From Brassica napus (taxonomy: Eukaryota > Streptophyta > Magnoliopsida > Brassicales > Brassicaceae), in contig NC_063449.1 of assembly GCF_020379485.1 (NCBI RefSeq), positions 37,569,473-37,633,472 on the forward strand: a stretch of DNA of 64,000 nt, in the 5' to 3' direction. Positions 1 to 11,305 of the stretch are shown here, one piece after another. How positions within the stretch are numbered: position 1 is the first letter of the stretch; the number at the start of each line of letters is the position of its first letter. Position numbers and translations under genes: made by a program. The notes beneath the pieces were generated by a model, which was not told the origin of the DNA, searched no databases, and worked only from the letters and a program-made list of their open reading frames with translations.

Positions 1-230
1 GCTAGGATACTTTTTCGAAGTCTTGAACCCATAGCGACCTCGTGAGGTCGCTACGGCTGGCCGCTGCAGAAGGCGCTTGCGCTGTAGCGACTTGCCATGC
101 CCGCTACGTGTGGCCGCTAGGATACTTTTTCGAAGTATTGAACCCATAGCGACCTCGTGAGGTCGCTACGGCTGGCCGCTGTAGAAGGCGCCTCAACTCT
201 ATCTTATGTAGCGACCAGCTTTTGCCGCTA
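1..230. repeat. Two 115-bp tandem units with perfect 10-bp palindromes
   Basis: The unit starting gctaggatac at 1 recurs at 116. Each unit contains tagcgacctc-gt-gaggtcgcta, a perfect 10-bp inverted repeat with a 2-base spacer, at 32-53 and 147-168. Related half-palindromes (gtagcgact, ggccgct) fill the rest. It lies inside the LTR fragment and is far richer in GC than its surroundings. Confidence 0.85.
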
Positions 231-440
231 CGCCTGGCCGCTAGGGGCCTTCAACGACTCATTTTCATTCTTTTGGCATCAAAACACTCCTTGGAACACA
301 TAGTTCATCATGAAACTCACTCCAGCACCTGATAATGACTAATGCATGGAAATGCAACCTAAACATGCGTCAATGCTATTCCGAAAGACCAATATGCACA
401 AGAAAAGATAATAAAAACAATGTAATTATGCAAGATATCA
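1..440 (-). mobile_element. Partial LTR of a gypsy-type retrotransposon
   Basis: The last ~180 bases align by eye with the end of the LTRs at 8500-8683 and 14050-14224: the same cacctgata, aacctaaacatg and gcaagatatca blocks in the same order. The segment ends in ATATCA at 440 with no polypurine tract or primer site beyond it, so 440 is the outer end of the LTR, in the same orientation as the complete element (minus). The GC-rich part carries gcgacctc/gaggtcgc units as in that family, but in a different arrangement, so this is a related subfamily rather than another copy. The other end lies outside the window, so it could be a solo LTR or the 5' LTR of a full element. Confidence 0.7.
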
Positions 441-2474
441 ATGTGTTATATTTGTATATTCATTTCATTGCTTTTGAGTAGAGTGGTGACAAGTTTGTGG
501 TGAAAGCCAGGATATCAGGAACATCTGCGGCACACATTTACTTCGATTGTTTCATCTTTAATTTTCCTAATCAAGCGGTTAAGTAATTCTCATTAAGCCT
601 TTTATTTTGGTTGATTAGTTTTTCTTCTCTAAATTTGTCTACTGATTTGGATCCTTTAGTGTATATATAGTTAGCCAATTTTAGTGCAGAAGGAACAATT
701 GTGTGGCTTGACAACAAGTACAGAGTGTTGTTTGTATCCCATCTCACTGTACGCTCTCAATTTTTTCAGCTCCAAAGCCCAGGCGACACCGTTTAAGTCT
801 TGCCCACATTCTCAAGATTTTACTCTGTATTTTAATAAACTTTTATCACCCCAATTAAAGTTACTTTGGATGTTGACAAAAAGAAAAGAAAATGCCAAGT
901 GCCAACCTCGGATTTCTCCCGCCGTTACAGGCCAACGTACCGCGCGCGTAAGCAACTGAAGAATCGGCCACGAGAAAACAAGATAAACAAAATGATTAGA
1001 TTGTATTTTTAAACTTCAAATTAATAAACATCCAAATATATAAACAATGCGATACATTTAAAATTTTCAAATACTTAATATCGGTTATGAAATTTAAAGG
1101 GTTACAAAACATTTTAAAATAAATTTTACCAAAAACATATTTTATAAGCAAAAATTTCACATATCTATTCTATTCGATTGATGTAAAGTTATGTCCACTT
1201 ATTTATTTATTTTATTTAAAGATAAAATAAAATGTATATATCACTTTCACGTAACCGTTTGCTTCTAATTAACCGTTTTCTCCTATTACAATATGATGCA
1301 TTTTTGTTTGATCGTGGACATATGAGGTGTTTAGTGGCTGACATACTTTCATTGATAATTTATAATATAATCTCTAATATAACCGCCTGTTCATATAACT
1401 CTAATATAACTGTCCTATTAAAAACTAAACATATGTCTACCGCCATATATACACTTCGTTTTCATATATTTATTGACTATTACCCTAATGTAACCGTTTG
1501 TTATCAATATGCAGTTCACCAATAATATAACCGTTCAATATTAGAGCAGGTGGGATTACATTTATTATTTAAGATAGTCAAGTCGATATTGTTTCTATAA
1601 TTCATTAGCTATTAGCCTATTACGTCTTCATGTATCAAACAACGAAGTGTATATATGTTTGATAAAGAGTTACTGAACATCAATACTATGTTGTGTCCAA
1701 CTATTTTTACCACTGAACCTATTTTAAATATATTTATTTAGTTATTTAACAAAAACTACTTTGTAGTTTGTACTCTTAGTTCATATTTGAGTAACTTCCA
1801 TTATAAATTCCTAAATAATCAAGACCCACTTTTTTGTAAGCTAAAACTGCTGAGTGATTTTAATTCCACAAGTTACGGATTCTATATAAGTAATAGTTTT
1901 CTGCAGTCCACGCCCTTTTACGAAACAACTAATGCTATATCATTTCACAAAAAAAAAAGAAAAGTACTACCCAATAAAAAAAACATTTCAATTGCAATAA
2001 TGAAGATAATGATATGACTTCAGAACAACATCGTCCCATCTTAAACCCAATACGATGTCATCTAAAGAAGAGAAAATATTTTGATTTTTATTTTTAGCCT
2101 TTTATTAGAAAGAAAATTAACTGTAATAAATTATACAAATAAAAAAATATCCTTACAATTTTATCAAGCTTAAATCAGACATTAAATTTTTTTTGTGGTT
2201 ACAAATTTTTGCAGGTTATTTCAAGAAACATGCAAAATATTCATCAGCTAATAAATTATTTAAACAAACATATTAACTCATCTATTATATTAAATTAGGA
2301 ACATGACCTATTAATATATGTTTAGTCCTACTATTTTGATACAATTATTAAAACATTTTACTAATCATTTAAAAAAAATATTTTACAGAAATATGATTAT
2401 AAAAAACACAAATACGATTAAAAACACAAATAGAAAAATTAGTTTAAAAAAATGTAAAACAAAAAATATACTCG
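441..2474. other. Intergenic DNA, no gene recognised
   Basis: Open frames at 684-959, 1232-1525 and 1787-2017 show no recognisable domain and no exon-like context. A short GC-rich patch at 895-960 stands out from the AT-rich surroundings without explanation. At 1240-1530 the motif taaccgtt or ataaccg recurs about five times with loose spacing, probably a degraded repeat. Confidence 0.5.
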
Positions 2475-2501
2475 CTCTTTGATGAACGGGTCAGAATCTA
2501 G
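2471..2501 (+). mobile_element. Helitron 3' terminus (degraded)
   Basis: The sequence ctcgctctttgatgaacggg followed by tcagaatCTAG and then T fits a Helitron 3' end: an imperfect hairpin, a short spacer, CTAG and insertion before T. The matching 5' TC end was not located upstream, so the length of the element is unknown. Confidence 0.55.
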
Positions 2502-3372
2502 TAATAATTTATTAAAATATAGTCCTATTTTTTATCTACCAAGAAATCGTCATTAACTTTTGGACTCTTAGTAGAATATTACAATAATACATACACGCTA
2601 CTTATATAAAATTCACCAAACTACTTAAATTAAACCAACGTCGTTACATATAACTAAACCGGCGTCATATTAAACGTACCTTCGGTTATCTAATAATAGA
2701 AAAACAATACAAAATTAAATTATTCTTATAATAATCAAGACATGGCACTGCTTATAGTCTACATTCAAATAATAATGGACAAATAATAATACGTTTATTT
2801 TATGAGCCCAATCCATCAAATAGTAACGAAAGACAAATGTTTTCAATTACATTTGACGTCATCTGCTACTTATTATTCATAAATATATTTTGCATCTCTC
2901 TTATGTTATTCCAATAATTCAATCAAAATGCCTTTAAAAATACTACATAAATAATATCGTGTTTGATTGATTGGTCTAATCCATAAACGAAAATATTATT
3001 TATTGGATAAAGTAATGTATTTTAAAAGACTATCAATTGTAACCTATATAAATCCCTAACAAATTGTGATATATTTAATAATATCTACATAATTTTTTAA
3101 AAAAAGTTATTAATCATAATGTTTAATATGAAATTTCTAAAGCACAATTAAGCATGTATATTTTTCAATAATAATCTTTGATAACTACAATGTTCAAAAA
3201 ATGTAATGAAACTCGAAACTAATAATTAGATTAAACAAATTTATTTTGGTTAAAATTATATTAGAAATTATGCTTAGTTGAACTAAATTATTTTTTATAA
3301 TCTAATTTAAAATAATTTAAATATTTAAAAAAATCAGCTCCTTATCAATCCCTAAATCAAACCACTAATTTA
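2502..3372. other. AT-rich intergenic DNA, nothing recognised
   Basis: No open frame with a recognisable product and no clear repeat boundary was seen in this stretch. Confidence 0.5.
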
Positions 3373-3380
3373 CTACATAT

Positions 3381-4048
3381 TAGAGTTGGGCGAAAACCCC
3401 AAATCCGAAAAACTGAACTGAATCCTAAGAACTAAACTTGAACAGAAATTAGTTAAATATTCAAATGAGTTTAAAATTTTGGTATTGAGAGAACCGAAAC
3501 GGTCACAAACCAAAGTATTTTGGATATTCAAATGTATCCAAATATATTTACATACTTAAATATATTAATTTTTAGGCTTAATATATATAATATCTAAAAT
3601 ACTTGATATTTTGGAATTGTCCAAAATATTTTAAAATATATACAGATAATAAAAGTAAATGTCTAAAATAGTCAAACAATACTCAACACTAAACATACTT
3701 GAAATATCTATTAATTTTCTATCCAAATATAAAAGCCAAACTAATTTATATGTTAAATTTAGGTATTTCAGTATACATTATTCAAATTTATATGTAACAT
3801 ATTATTTTACTTTAGATTTTTAAAAATGAAAGCATAAATGACTTTAAAAATTTTTAAAATAATTTTAACGGGTTATCCAAACCCGAACCGAATCCACAAA
3901 GATCCAAACGAACCCTACCCAAAATTTATAAATACCCAAATGGAGCTAATTTTTTTTGTCACCAATAGAACTAAAATTTTAACCTCGAAAACTCTAACTT
4001 AAGTAGACCCGAACCAAACCTGAATGAGTAGCTGAATGCGCACCCCTA
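3381..4048. mobile_element. hAT-type non-autonomous element (668 bp)
   Basis: The element is bounded by an exact 8-bp direct repeat, ctacatat, at 3373-3380 and 4049-4056. Its ends are imperfect inverted repeats (tagagttgggcg and gcgcacccctac). The interior is made of degraded aaccgaa/ccgaac words like the elements at 19445 and 56313, and no transposase is present. An 8-bp target duplication with TAG..TGGGC ends is the hAT pattern. Confidence 0.8.
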
Positions 4049-4250
4049 CTACATATGAAACATTATACATTACAAACTAGCATCAAGTACAACATATGTT
4101 ATAATACAAATCAATTATATTCTTATAAAGACAATATATAATTTAGATGTAAAAAATGTTTATTATATCCACCTATTATATAACACAAAAAACTGACAAA
4201 TTCGAAACCGTATAACATAATATGGATAATTTTAGTAAGATGTTATAAAA

Positions 4251-4283
4251 TAATATTCGTGCACAGAGCGGATCTGTATCTAG
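4251..4283 (+). mobile_element. Helitron 3' terminus (degraded)
   Basis: The stretch attcgtgcacagagcggat forms an imperfect hairpin. It is followed after 7 bases by CTAG (4280-4283) and then T, as at Helitron 3' ends. No 5' end was identified. Confidence 0.5.
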
Positions 4284-4572
4284 TAAAATATTTTATAATT
4301 GAAAATCACTAAATCCGTGTGTACTTTTAAAATTGAAGGGTCAACGCAAATATTTTATAACGCTTTGCCTAAAACCTACTCTACATGTATTTTTATATAC
4401 ATCTTTGTATAAGACTATAATCCACACTCGAGAAAAAACAAGGGAAAACTTCAGCTGAACTCGGAAGAGGGAGCGTATGTCCTCATCCTCAAGGGAAACT
4501 ATATCCGTTCACCAAACAATATTAGCTATCCTCAAGGGAAAACTGTATCCTTTCACCAAACATTTTAAAGTT

Positions 4573-5290
4573 TATTAGATTCGAATATGTTATGGGTTTC
4601 CGACTTAAAACCAATTGGTATTAAATAGATTGATTTTAACCTTTTTATATATTATTTAAAATCTTCTTATATTCTTAATAGGAGATATTTTTTTATCTCT
4701 AGCACCCTTCTTCGAGATGATGGCACTTTTATCGGACAGAAATCACGAAATTTTAGGAAATTTATACTCGGTTGAACAAGTTATACCGAAGGTTAAGTAG
4801 AGGAGTTATATTAATCAGGAGTTTTAGGTTTTAAGATCGATGGTCTGATACCATATTAGATTCGAGTGTATTATGGACTTTCAACTTAAAGCTAATTGAT
4901 AGTAACTGGATTGGCCCTAATCTTTTGTACATAAGTTAAGGTCCTGTTGTATTCCCGCTATGTGATACTTTTATCTCTAATACTTCTCATTGAGATGATG
5001 CGTTTTTATCGGCCAAAAATCTCAAAATTTTACAACATTTATACTCGGTCGAACGAGTTTTATAAGACAATTATACTCGGTCGAAAAAGTTAAGTAGAGA
5101 AGTTATATTAATTAGGGGTTTTAGATTTTTAGGATCAATGGTCTAATACCATATTCAATTCGATTTTATTATGGTTTCAAACTTAAAACAAATTGTTAAT
5201 AAGTGGATTGATCCTAACTTTTTATATATATATTACCGAAGGTCCTCTTATATTTCCGATAGGATACTTTTATCTGTAATACATTTATTT
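4573..5290 (-). mobile_element. TRIM array: three LTRs and two internal segments
   Basis: Three degraded copies of a ~130-bp LTR start near 4573, 4854 and 5152 (attagattcga.. / ttatgg / aaccaattg). They are separated by two internal segments, each with a cgagatgatg..ttttatcgg..atactcggt core. Each internal segment ends in a primer-site relic (ggtctgatacca, ggtctaatacca), the minus-strand complement of the initiator-Met tRNA site TGGTATCAGA. The intact relative at 50135-50549 shows the two-LTR form. The LTR-int-LTR-int-LTR layout points to unequal recombination between TRIM copies. No coding capacity. Confidence 0.8.
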
Positions 5291-5649
5291 GAAAAACCAT
5301 AATTTTTGGAAGATATAGTTTAGGAGCTAACTAAAAGTGCTAAGGAACTAACAAATTTTCTTAGGAAACATATATAAACCTACAATTACTATATACTATG
5401 AACACAGTGTTACAAATTTATATGATTTTAAGTAAGACTATAGGCTAGCTAGTAAGAAACGTATCCAGTTTGAAGAATTTCAGTGTGCTATAACCTCATA
5501 ATTAACTTAACAAAAAGATGTTACAAAAAAAACTTAACAAAAAGATCTCCAACTTTAAAAAAAAAAGGAAAAAGTTACAGATATATATATCAACAATAAA
5601 GGTGTACATTACTGAAAGCCTTTTTCAAAAGACAAAAATACATATCTGT

Positions 5650-6378
5650 GTGGTGACTGGTTGAATTTTATCTTACTTCTTTAATTTTATTTATTTTTAA
5701 ATTTATTAAATCTTACCCTTTGTCGTGCCTTTAGTTTTAAAAGTTAAATGTTACATCAAAATTTTACTAATCTTTACCATTCATGATTTCGTTTTATTTC
5801 TAAAACTACAAAAAAAACTTTTTTCTTGTATATGTTAGAAAAAATCTTACATCTTTATTATTTAAGATGTAGAATCTGTAAAAGGAAAAAATCAATAATA
5901 TTAGACGATTATAAAATTATAGGTAAATTTTATTACTATTTAATATTAACTTTTACTACAAAAATATTATATATATTTTTAAAAATTTTAAATAATTTTA
6001 TAAACTATTAATTTTAATAACATATATATTACATTAAATAATAATAAAATTTGATAGTTTATATTTTTATTTATAGAAAGTATTTTAACTGATATAATAA
6101 AATTATTTTGTATATACGTAACATGTTTTACATGTTTAATTTGAAAAAAATATATCCAAAACTTACAGCTAGAACCAACTTATCTATATAAAAATTTTCT
6201 ACATCAATAAATTCATAGTTACAGCTAAATCAGTTACAGTTCAAATTTGAATGCTAAATTTTTATTAAAATCTAACCAATTATAACTAGAGTTTTACAGC
6301 TACATTTCAGAATTTAAATTTCTTTAATTCTTGTGGTTAATGTTGAGGTGAACACAAAGCTCACATCAATCTTATATA
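5650..6378. other. AT-rich intergenic DNA
   Basis: No gene is recognised. The open frame at 5826-6011 is low-complexity AT-rich sequence. The end of the stretch (6310-6378) aligns with copy B upstream of the paralogous insertion site. Confidence 0.5.
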
Positions 6379-6822
6379 TCTATAATAATAAATGAGAGTT
6401 GTCTCTCTCCTCGGCCTTCTACTTCAGCACAGAACATCTATAATAATAAAAGAGAGAAATAATAATAAAGGAGAGTTGTCTCTCTCCTCAGCCCTCTACC
6501 TCAGCACAAAGCATGGGGCTATTAGTGATACGTGGCACTTTAACATTTTCAGATTTCATTTCTTATCTACGTTATTCAGCTAAATGGGCTTTCATTCCGA
6601 ATAAGCTTTGAGGCCCATTACGCTACTCTTCCTCTACGTTCTTCAAAATTCACAGCCACCACCTTTCTATTTGTAACAGTAAACGTTACGCTTAGCCTCC
6701 ACTCACGTCGATTAATAACCCGATGTTATTGATGGCAGTCAATAAAAGCAATCCAAGGCTTCGTAATCCTTCTACCTTCCTACCTCTGTCACAGATTTCA
6801 CATATATATATATATATATATA

Positions 6823-6997
6823 CAGGGCCGGCCCTCAGATTTTGGAGGCTCCAGACCATTTAGTAAAGATTTAAAAAATTTGGGGGCCTAAAATTTTTTT
6901 TTTTACAAATTAGGGGCCTATTTACATATAAAAATTTTCAAAAAATTTGGGAGCCCAAAGCGTATGTTTTATTGGGCTTGGCCCAGGGCCGGCCCTG
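6823..6997. mobile_element. hAT-type MITE with CAGGGCCGGCCCTG ends
   Basis: The ends are cagggccggccct and agggccggccctg, a perfect inverted repeat. They are flanked by tatatata on both sides (6815-6822 and 6998-7005), although the site lies in a TA run so the duplication is not decisive. The 175-bp interior is rich in gggggcct and poly-T. It sits in the 5' part of the gene-capturing Helitron. Confidence 0.7.
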
Positions 6998-7090
6998 TAT
7001 ATATATATATGGAATCGAAGGCAGGAATCCGCAAATCTCATTGGTTCCCCCTTTCTCCACTCCAAAACTCTCTGTAAGAGCGGTTCGAGT

Positions 7091-7229
7091 ATGGCTATTC
7101 CTCAACTGCTTCTGTCTGATTTGAAGGCTGGTGGTGCCGGGTGACTTCTTTCACAAGTGTCCTCTGTTGTTAGCAAGGAATGTGAAGGAAGGTGGAGAGC
7201 TTATGGGAATTGATATGGTCATGGTTCAT
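7091..7229 (+). pseudogene. Fragment of RPA70-like / DUF223 OB-fold gene
   Basis: Two short frames together resemble the start of plant RPA-like DUF223 proteins. ATG at 7091 begins MAIPQLLLSDLKAGGAG and ends at a stop. A second frame gives ARNVKEGGELMGIDMVMV, matching the family's ARNV..GGELM.VDM motif after a frame change. The remainder is cut off by the LTR retrotransposon insertion at 7230 and does not resume at 14230. RPA-like genes are common Helitron passengers in plants, which fits the host element. Confidence 0.5.
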
Positions 7230-8683
7230 TGATGTTAGGAGTTTTCAAGGCTCATAAGACAAATGTTGTAGTATAGTGATTGTCGAACCAGTTCTGAGGG
7301 ATATCAAAGCAATGAGAATGCAAGTACTCACTTAATCTAAGTGCAACCAATGATTTAGATGAGTTTTAAGCTATGACTAAAACTAAAAAGCAATAACAGA
7401 ATGATACTTTCTTGACTAAGGGAAAAGAGAACTCATGGGCATAGGGATTAGACCTTGGGTGATCAAGTTTCGAACTAAGGATGACAAATGATCAATCAAA
7501 CTATCGACCTTAAGCCTAGACACAATTCTAAGCAAGCTCTATGTCTAGATGAATGCTCATTTGCTAGCATATCTCAAACATCAAATGTCTTTGGTTGAAT
7601 AATATGAAAGCAATAATTACTAACAAGTCTATTAGCTATCTTAGCACCTTTAACAACAAATGTCTTTGGCAAAGTATACTAAAAGCCTAGGAGAGTTGTC
7701 TCAGGCATTTCATCAAACACCTTTTGGGTGGGAAATGTCTATTGATCAACTTTTGAGTGGCCAACTAAGAAGATGCATTATGAATACTCTACTAGCAAGA
7801 AACAAGAATGATCTACACTAAAACATACTAGAACTAACCTAATCACCCTTGATCTCCTTAACCCATGAATTCAAAAGATGATTACTCACTAATCTCCATG
7901 ATTCCTCTTAAACCCACATTGGATTTCAGATTAATCATGTAGAGAAATAGATAAGAAATCAACAAGAACACAAGAACATAACAATCAAAATCCAAGAGAT
8001 GAACTTCTCAAGAGAGTTTTTTGTGTATTTCTCAATAGATCCAAAGATCGTCTCCTCCTGGTGGCTTACAGAGTATTAAAACATAGGTTTAGAAAATAAA
8101 AACGTGCATAATGAAATGACCAAAAGGCCCTTAAGTAAAATAGAAAATCGACCCAACAATAGACGCGGAGCGACCTCGGCATGTCGCTCTGAGAGGTCGC
8201 TCTGGCCTTTGGGAGCGACCACAGTAGGTCGCTCTGAGAGGTCGCTCCGGGCTTCGCTTCGTGTCGTCTCGCCATAGAGACGCGAGCGACCTCCGGGTGT
8301 CGCTTTGGGAGGTCGCTCCGAGAGGGGTGTGAGATGCGAGCGACCTCGGCGCGTCGCTCTGGGCAAGTCGCTTCACTGGGTGAATATGGCGAGCGACTTC
8401 ACGGGGTCGCTCCAGCTAGGTCGCTCTGAGAGGTGCTTTGGAGCGACCTCATGACGTCGCTGCGGAACCTCGCTCCCCTGCTCTGCTCGTCCAATGATCA
8501 CATATTTCACCTCCTTTGAGCTCCAAATGCATCCAAATAGCCCCAAAAACTCCATGTGGCACTCCAACACCTGATAGAGACTCATGTATGAAAAATGTAA
8601 CCTAAAATGGCTAAATCCTAGTCTATATGATCAAAATGCACATGGATGAATGGATAAGATAATGGAAATATGCAAGATATCAA
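7230..8683 (-). repeat. 3' LTR of the Athila-type element
   Basis: This 1454-bp direct repeat of 12800-14224 has TGAT..ATCA termini. It contains a GC-rich block at 8160-8480 built from repeated gagcgacctc and gaggtcgctc words in both orientations. Open frames at 8066-8376 are products of that repeat, not genes. Confidence 0.92.
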
Positions 8684-8700
8684 CTCCCTCAAACTTGTTC
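8684..8700 (-). promoter_or_regulatory. Polypurine tract of the LTR element
   Basis: Read on the minus strand, gaacaagtttgagggag lies directly against the inner edge of the 3' LTR. That is where plus-strand priming occurs in LTR retrotransposons. Confidence 0.6.
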
Positions 8701-10219
8701 TTTTACTTGTCCACAAGTGAACTTTCTAGAACTCATAGGGAGAGAGGTTTGAAGGTGGGAGCTCATAGCCAAAAGAAACACAGCTAGTACTCGATTCAAC
8801 ATCTAATCCAGCATGAGCACACTCTCTTATTACACTCTAGCTTCTCTAGGCCTATCTCAACTCTTTTTGCCCTTACACTCATCATCAAGCATCCACACAT
8901 TCAAATCAACCAACTCTCGCATTCATTAAGCACAAAACATCAGGTGAATCTTGCAAATGGTCAGTTGGTCCAAGTAATTTGGTTGGGTGAGGGAATGCTT
9001 TTATTCAAGTGATTCAAGAGGTTCGAAACATAAAATCTTTAAGGTGGTTTACTCTCGAAACAAGTAGCCTTGACATTGCACATAATATATCTAAGAAAGG
9101 AATCAACTCATGCATACAATGCTCAATCTCCATTGTTCTACCATTTTCCCAAACATAGAATTACACAATCATTCTCAAATGTCAAACCCAACTCACATAT
9201 CTCACCAAAAGATCTTATGAACATTAACTCCTTCTCTTTGAAATCTATAAGGGATTTTTCACAATCTCAAAACATTACTTAGCTCCTAACAACTTTGCTA
9301 GCCCCCTTTTTCTTACTTTTTCTTTTCTTTTCATATTTTATTTCTTTTTTTTTTTTTTTTTTTTTAGATGGGGGCCAAGATTTTTCATAACTTGAGCAAG
9401 AGGTTTTTCTACTTATCCCAGTAAGACAATTCACTTAAACACAAAGAGTCATTTCTTTTCCTTTTTCATTGCTCCCAAATCATAATCACAACTCTCACCC
9501 CCCCCCCCCCACCTATAGCTAGACAATAGAGTGCCCAATCTAGCAAGAATGAAGATCAAGCATTGTCGTTCCCGATACTCTCAACATTATGCACATGTAA
9601 GACTTTCCGAAGAAGGCCTCACTCATCAAACAATGAAAGATTAAAAGGAGGGAAAGGTTTTGGGAGTGGTCTACCACTAGAGTTTGTCAGAATAAAATTG
9701 GCATAAAGGATGTGACAACTCAGGTGTGTATAGCCATGACTCAGTACACAAGGGACCATGAGCAAGAAGCATTAAGTTTGTTTAGTTCAAATAAGGTTGT
9801 AGTTGGCTTCAAAGACTGAGTTTTAGCAATCAACAAGTTTCAGGAAGAGTTTTCAAGGCTCGAAACATACAAGTCTTTTTGAGAGGTGCAAAAGCTACTC
9901 AGGTGCAACGTAGTGTTCTTTACAAGGCATTTAAAATCATTGCTCCCAATGCAAGTAAATGCAACCTATATGCTCTAGACTCTCCTAGAAATGCCAATGA
10001 TGCAAACTAAATGAATTTTTTTTTTTAATGCAAATATATATGTATAATGCAATGCATGAGACTCAAATCATCAAAGCAAACGTGATCAAATACTTGGTAT
10101 CTCCCCCAAACTTAAATGACACAGTCTATGTGTTGTCAAGGAGAGAGAGATACCCAAAAAGAGAAAACTAATATGCAAAAACGAAATGGTATATACAAGG
10201 GAAAGTAGTGGGTTACCTT
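8701..10219. other. Non-coding interior of the LTR element
   Basis: No coding frame is recognised. The stretch contains a T21 run near 9345-9365, a C10 run near 9500, and a second polypurine-like string (aagtttgggggagatacc on the minus strand) at 10090-10107. The enzymes that normally follow protease are absent here, so this probably marks an ancient internal deletion fixed in the family. Confidence 0.6.
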
Positions 10220-11305
10220 CTATGGAGAATGAGTAGAGGGAGATGCTCCCTCCTCGTCGCCCTCAGGTGGTAACTCTTCAAGGTGCTCATCAGCAAAAGT
10301 GTCCATCTCTTCAATATAGGAGGCTTGCCCGAACACAGTTGGTTTCTTCATTTTCTCCTTGATGTCAAAGTGGAGAACATGCCCTTTACCCAAATGGAGA
10401 TCAATCGTGCTCACTTTCACCTTAACAATTGCTCCTGATGTAGCTAAGAATGGCCTTCCAAGAATCAATGGGTCTTGAGCCTCCTCACCCATCTCAAGCA
10501 CCACAAAATCTGTAGGTATCTCATATTTTCCATTCTTCACAGGTAGGTCCTCTAAGATGCCCACGGGGTACTTCACTGAACGATCAGCTAACACCAGAGA
10601 GAGTTTACACTTCTTGTACTGAGTGAATCCAAGCTTCTTTGCAACAGACAAAGGCATCACGCTGACACTAGCTCCCAAATCGCAGAGACATTTCTCAAAT
10701 ATCATAGGTCCAAGAGCACAAGGTAGTGTGAAGCATCCTGGATCCTATAACTTCTCTGGAACATCAAGCCTTTGGATGATGGCACTGCACTCATGGGTAA
10801 GAATCATCATGCTTTCCATTTCTTTCTTCTTTACAGCTACAACATCTTTCAGAAACTTGTTGTATTGAGGAATCAACTTGAAAGCATCGATGATGGGCAT
10901 TGCAACCTGAGCTTCACTCATTTGCTTGTCAAACAAAGCCTTGTACTTCTCTAGCAGCTGCCTCTTGAATCTACCAGGGAATGGTAGTTTGGGTTCATAG
11001 GGAGGAGGAACAAAAGAATTCTCACTTGCTGGAGCAAGAACTTCGCCATCCTTCACTGTTTTCTTCTCTTCCCCAACCTTTCCTTTACCCTTGGCTTCCA
11101 CAATCTTCTCCAAGATTTCATCATTGATTTTCTCATCAACAATCACCACTTCATCATCTAAGTTGATGGCCACCTCCTCACCTAGTTTCTCAGCATCCCT
11201 GGTGAGGGTTGTAGGAGGTAACTGCTTACCACTCCTAAGGGTGATAGCTTTGGCCTCCTTGGGGTTTTGGTCAGATTTTCCAGGTAGAGATCCTTGCTGG
11301 CGAGT
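10220..11305 (-). pseudogene. Gag C-terminal linker plus retropepsin-like protease (interrupted by a stop)
   Basis: This continues in the gag frame after the TAG at 11308-11306. The first part carries an ITLRSGK motif typical of the Athila gag-protease junction. An in-frame TAG at 10747-10745 falls just before DPGCFTLPC, where relatives are open. The protease part (from about 10740) has the catalytic CDLGASVSVMP motif and the later ILGRPFLAT motif characteristic of Athila retropepsins, then ends at 10220. The next domain (reverse transcriptase) is missing. The two TAG codons mean the protease could only be made by readthrough or from another copy. Confidence 0.8.

Noticed and set aside
684..1525. 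Open frames of 91 and 97 codons
   Set aside because: No recognisable motif, no splice context, and AT-biased composition.
5505..5555. Possible fifth nano-retroinsertion (acttaacaaaaagat repeated around gttacaaaaaaa)
   Set aside because: Copy B has atgttac-like sequence at the matching place, so a simple tandem duplication explains it better.
8066..8376. Three overlapping minus-strand frames rich in R and S (also at 13636-13936)
   Set aside because: They are products of the GC-rich gagcgacct block in the LTRs and occur in several frames at once.
10090..10107. Second polypurine tract (aagtttgggggag on the minus strand) as a 3' LTR boundary
   Set aside because: No LTR starts beside it. The true LTR edge with terminal ATCA and target duplication is elsewhere.
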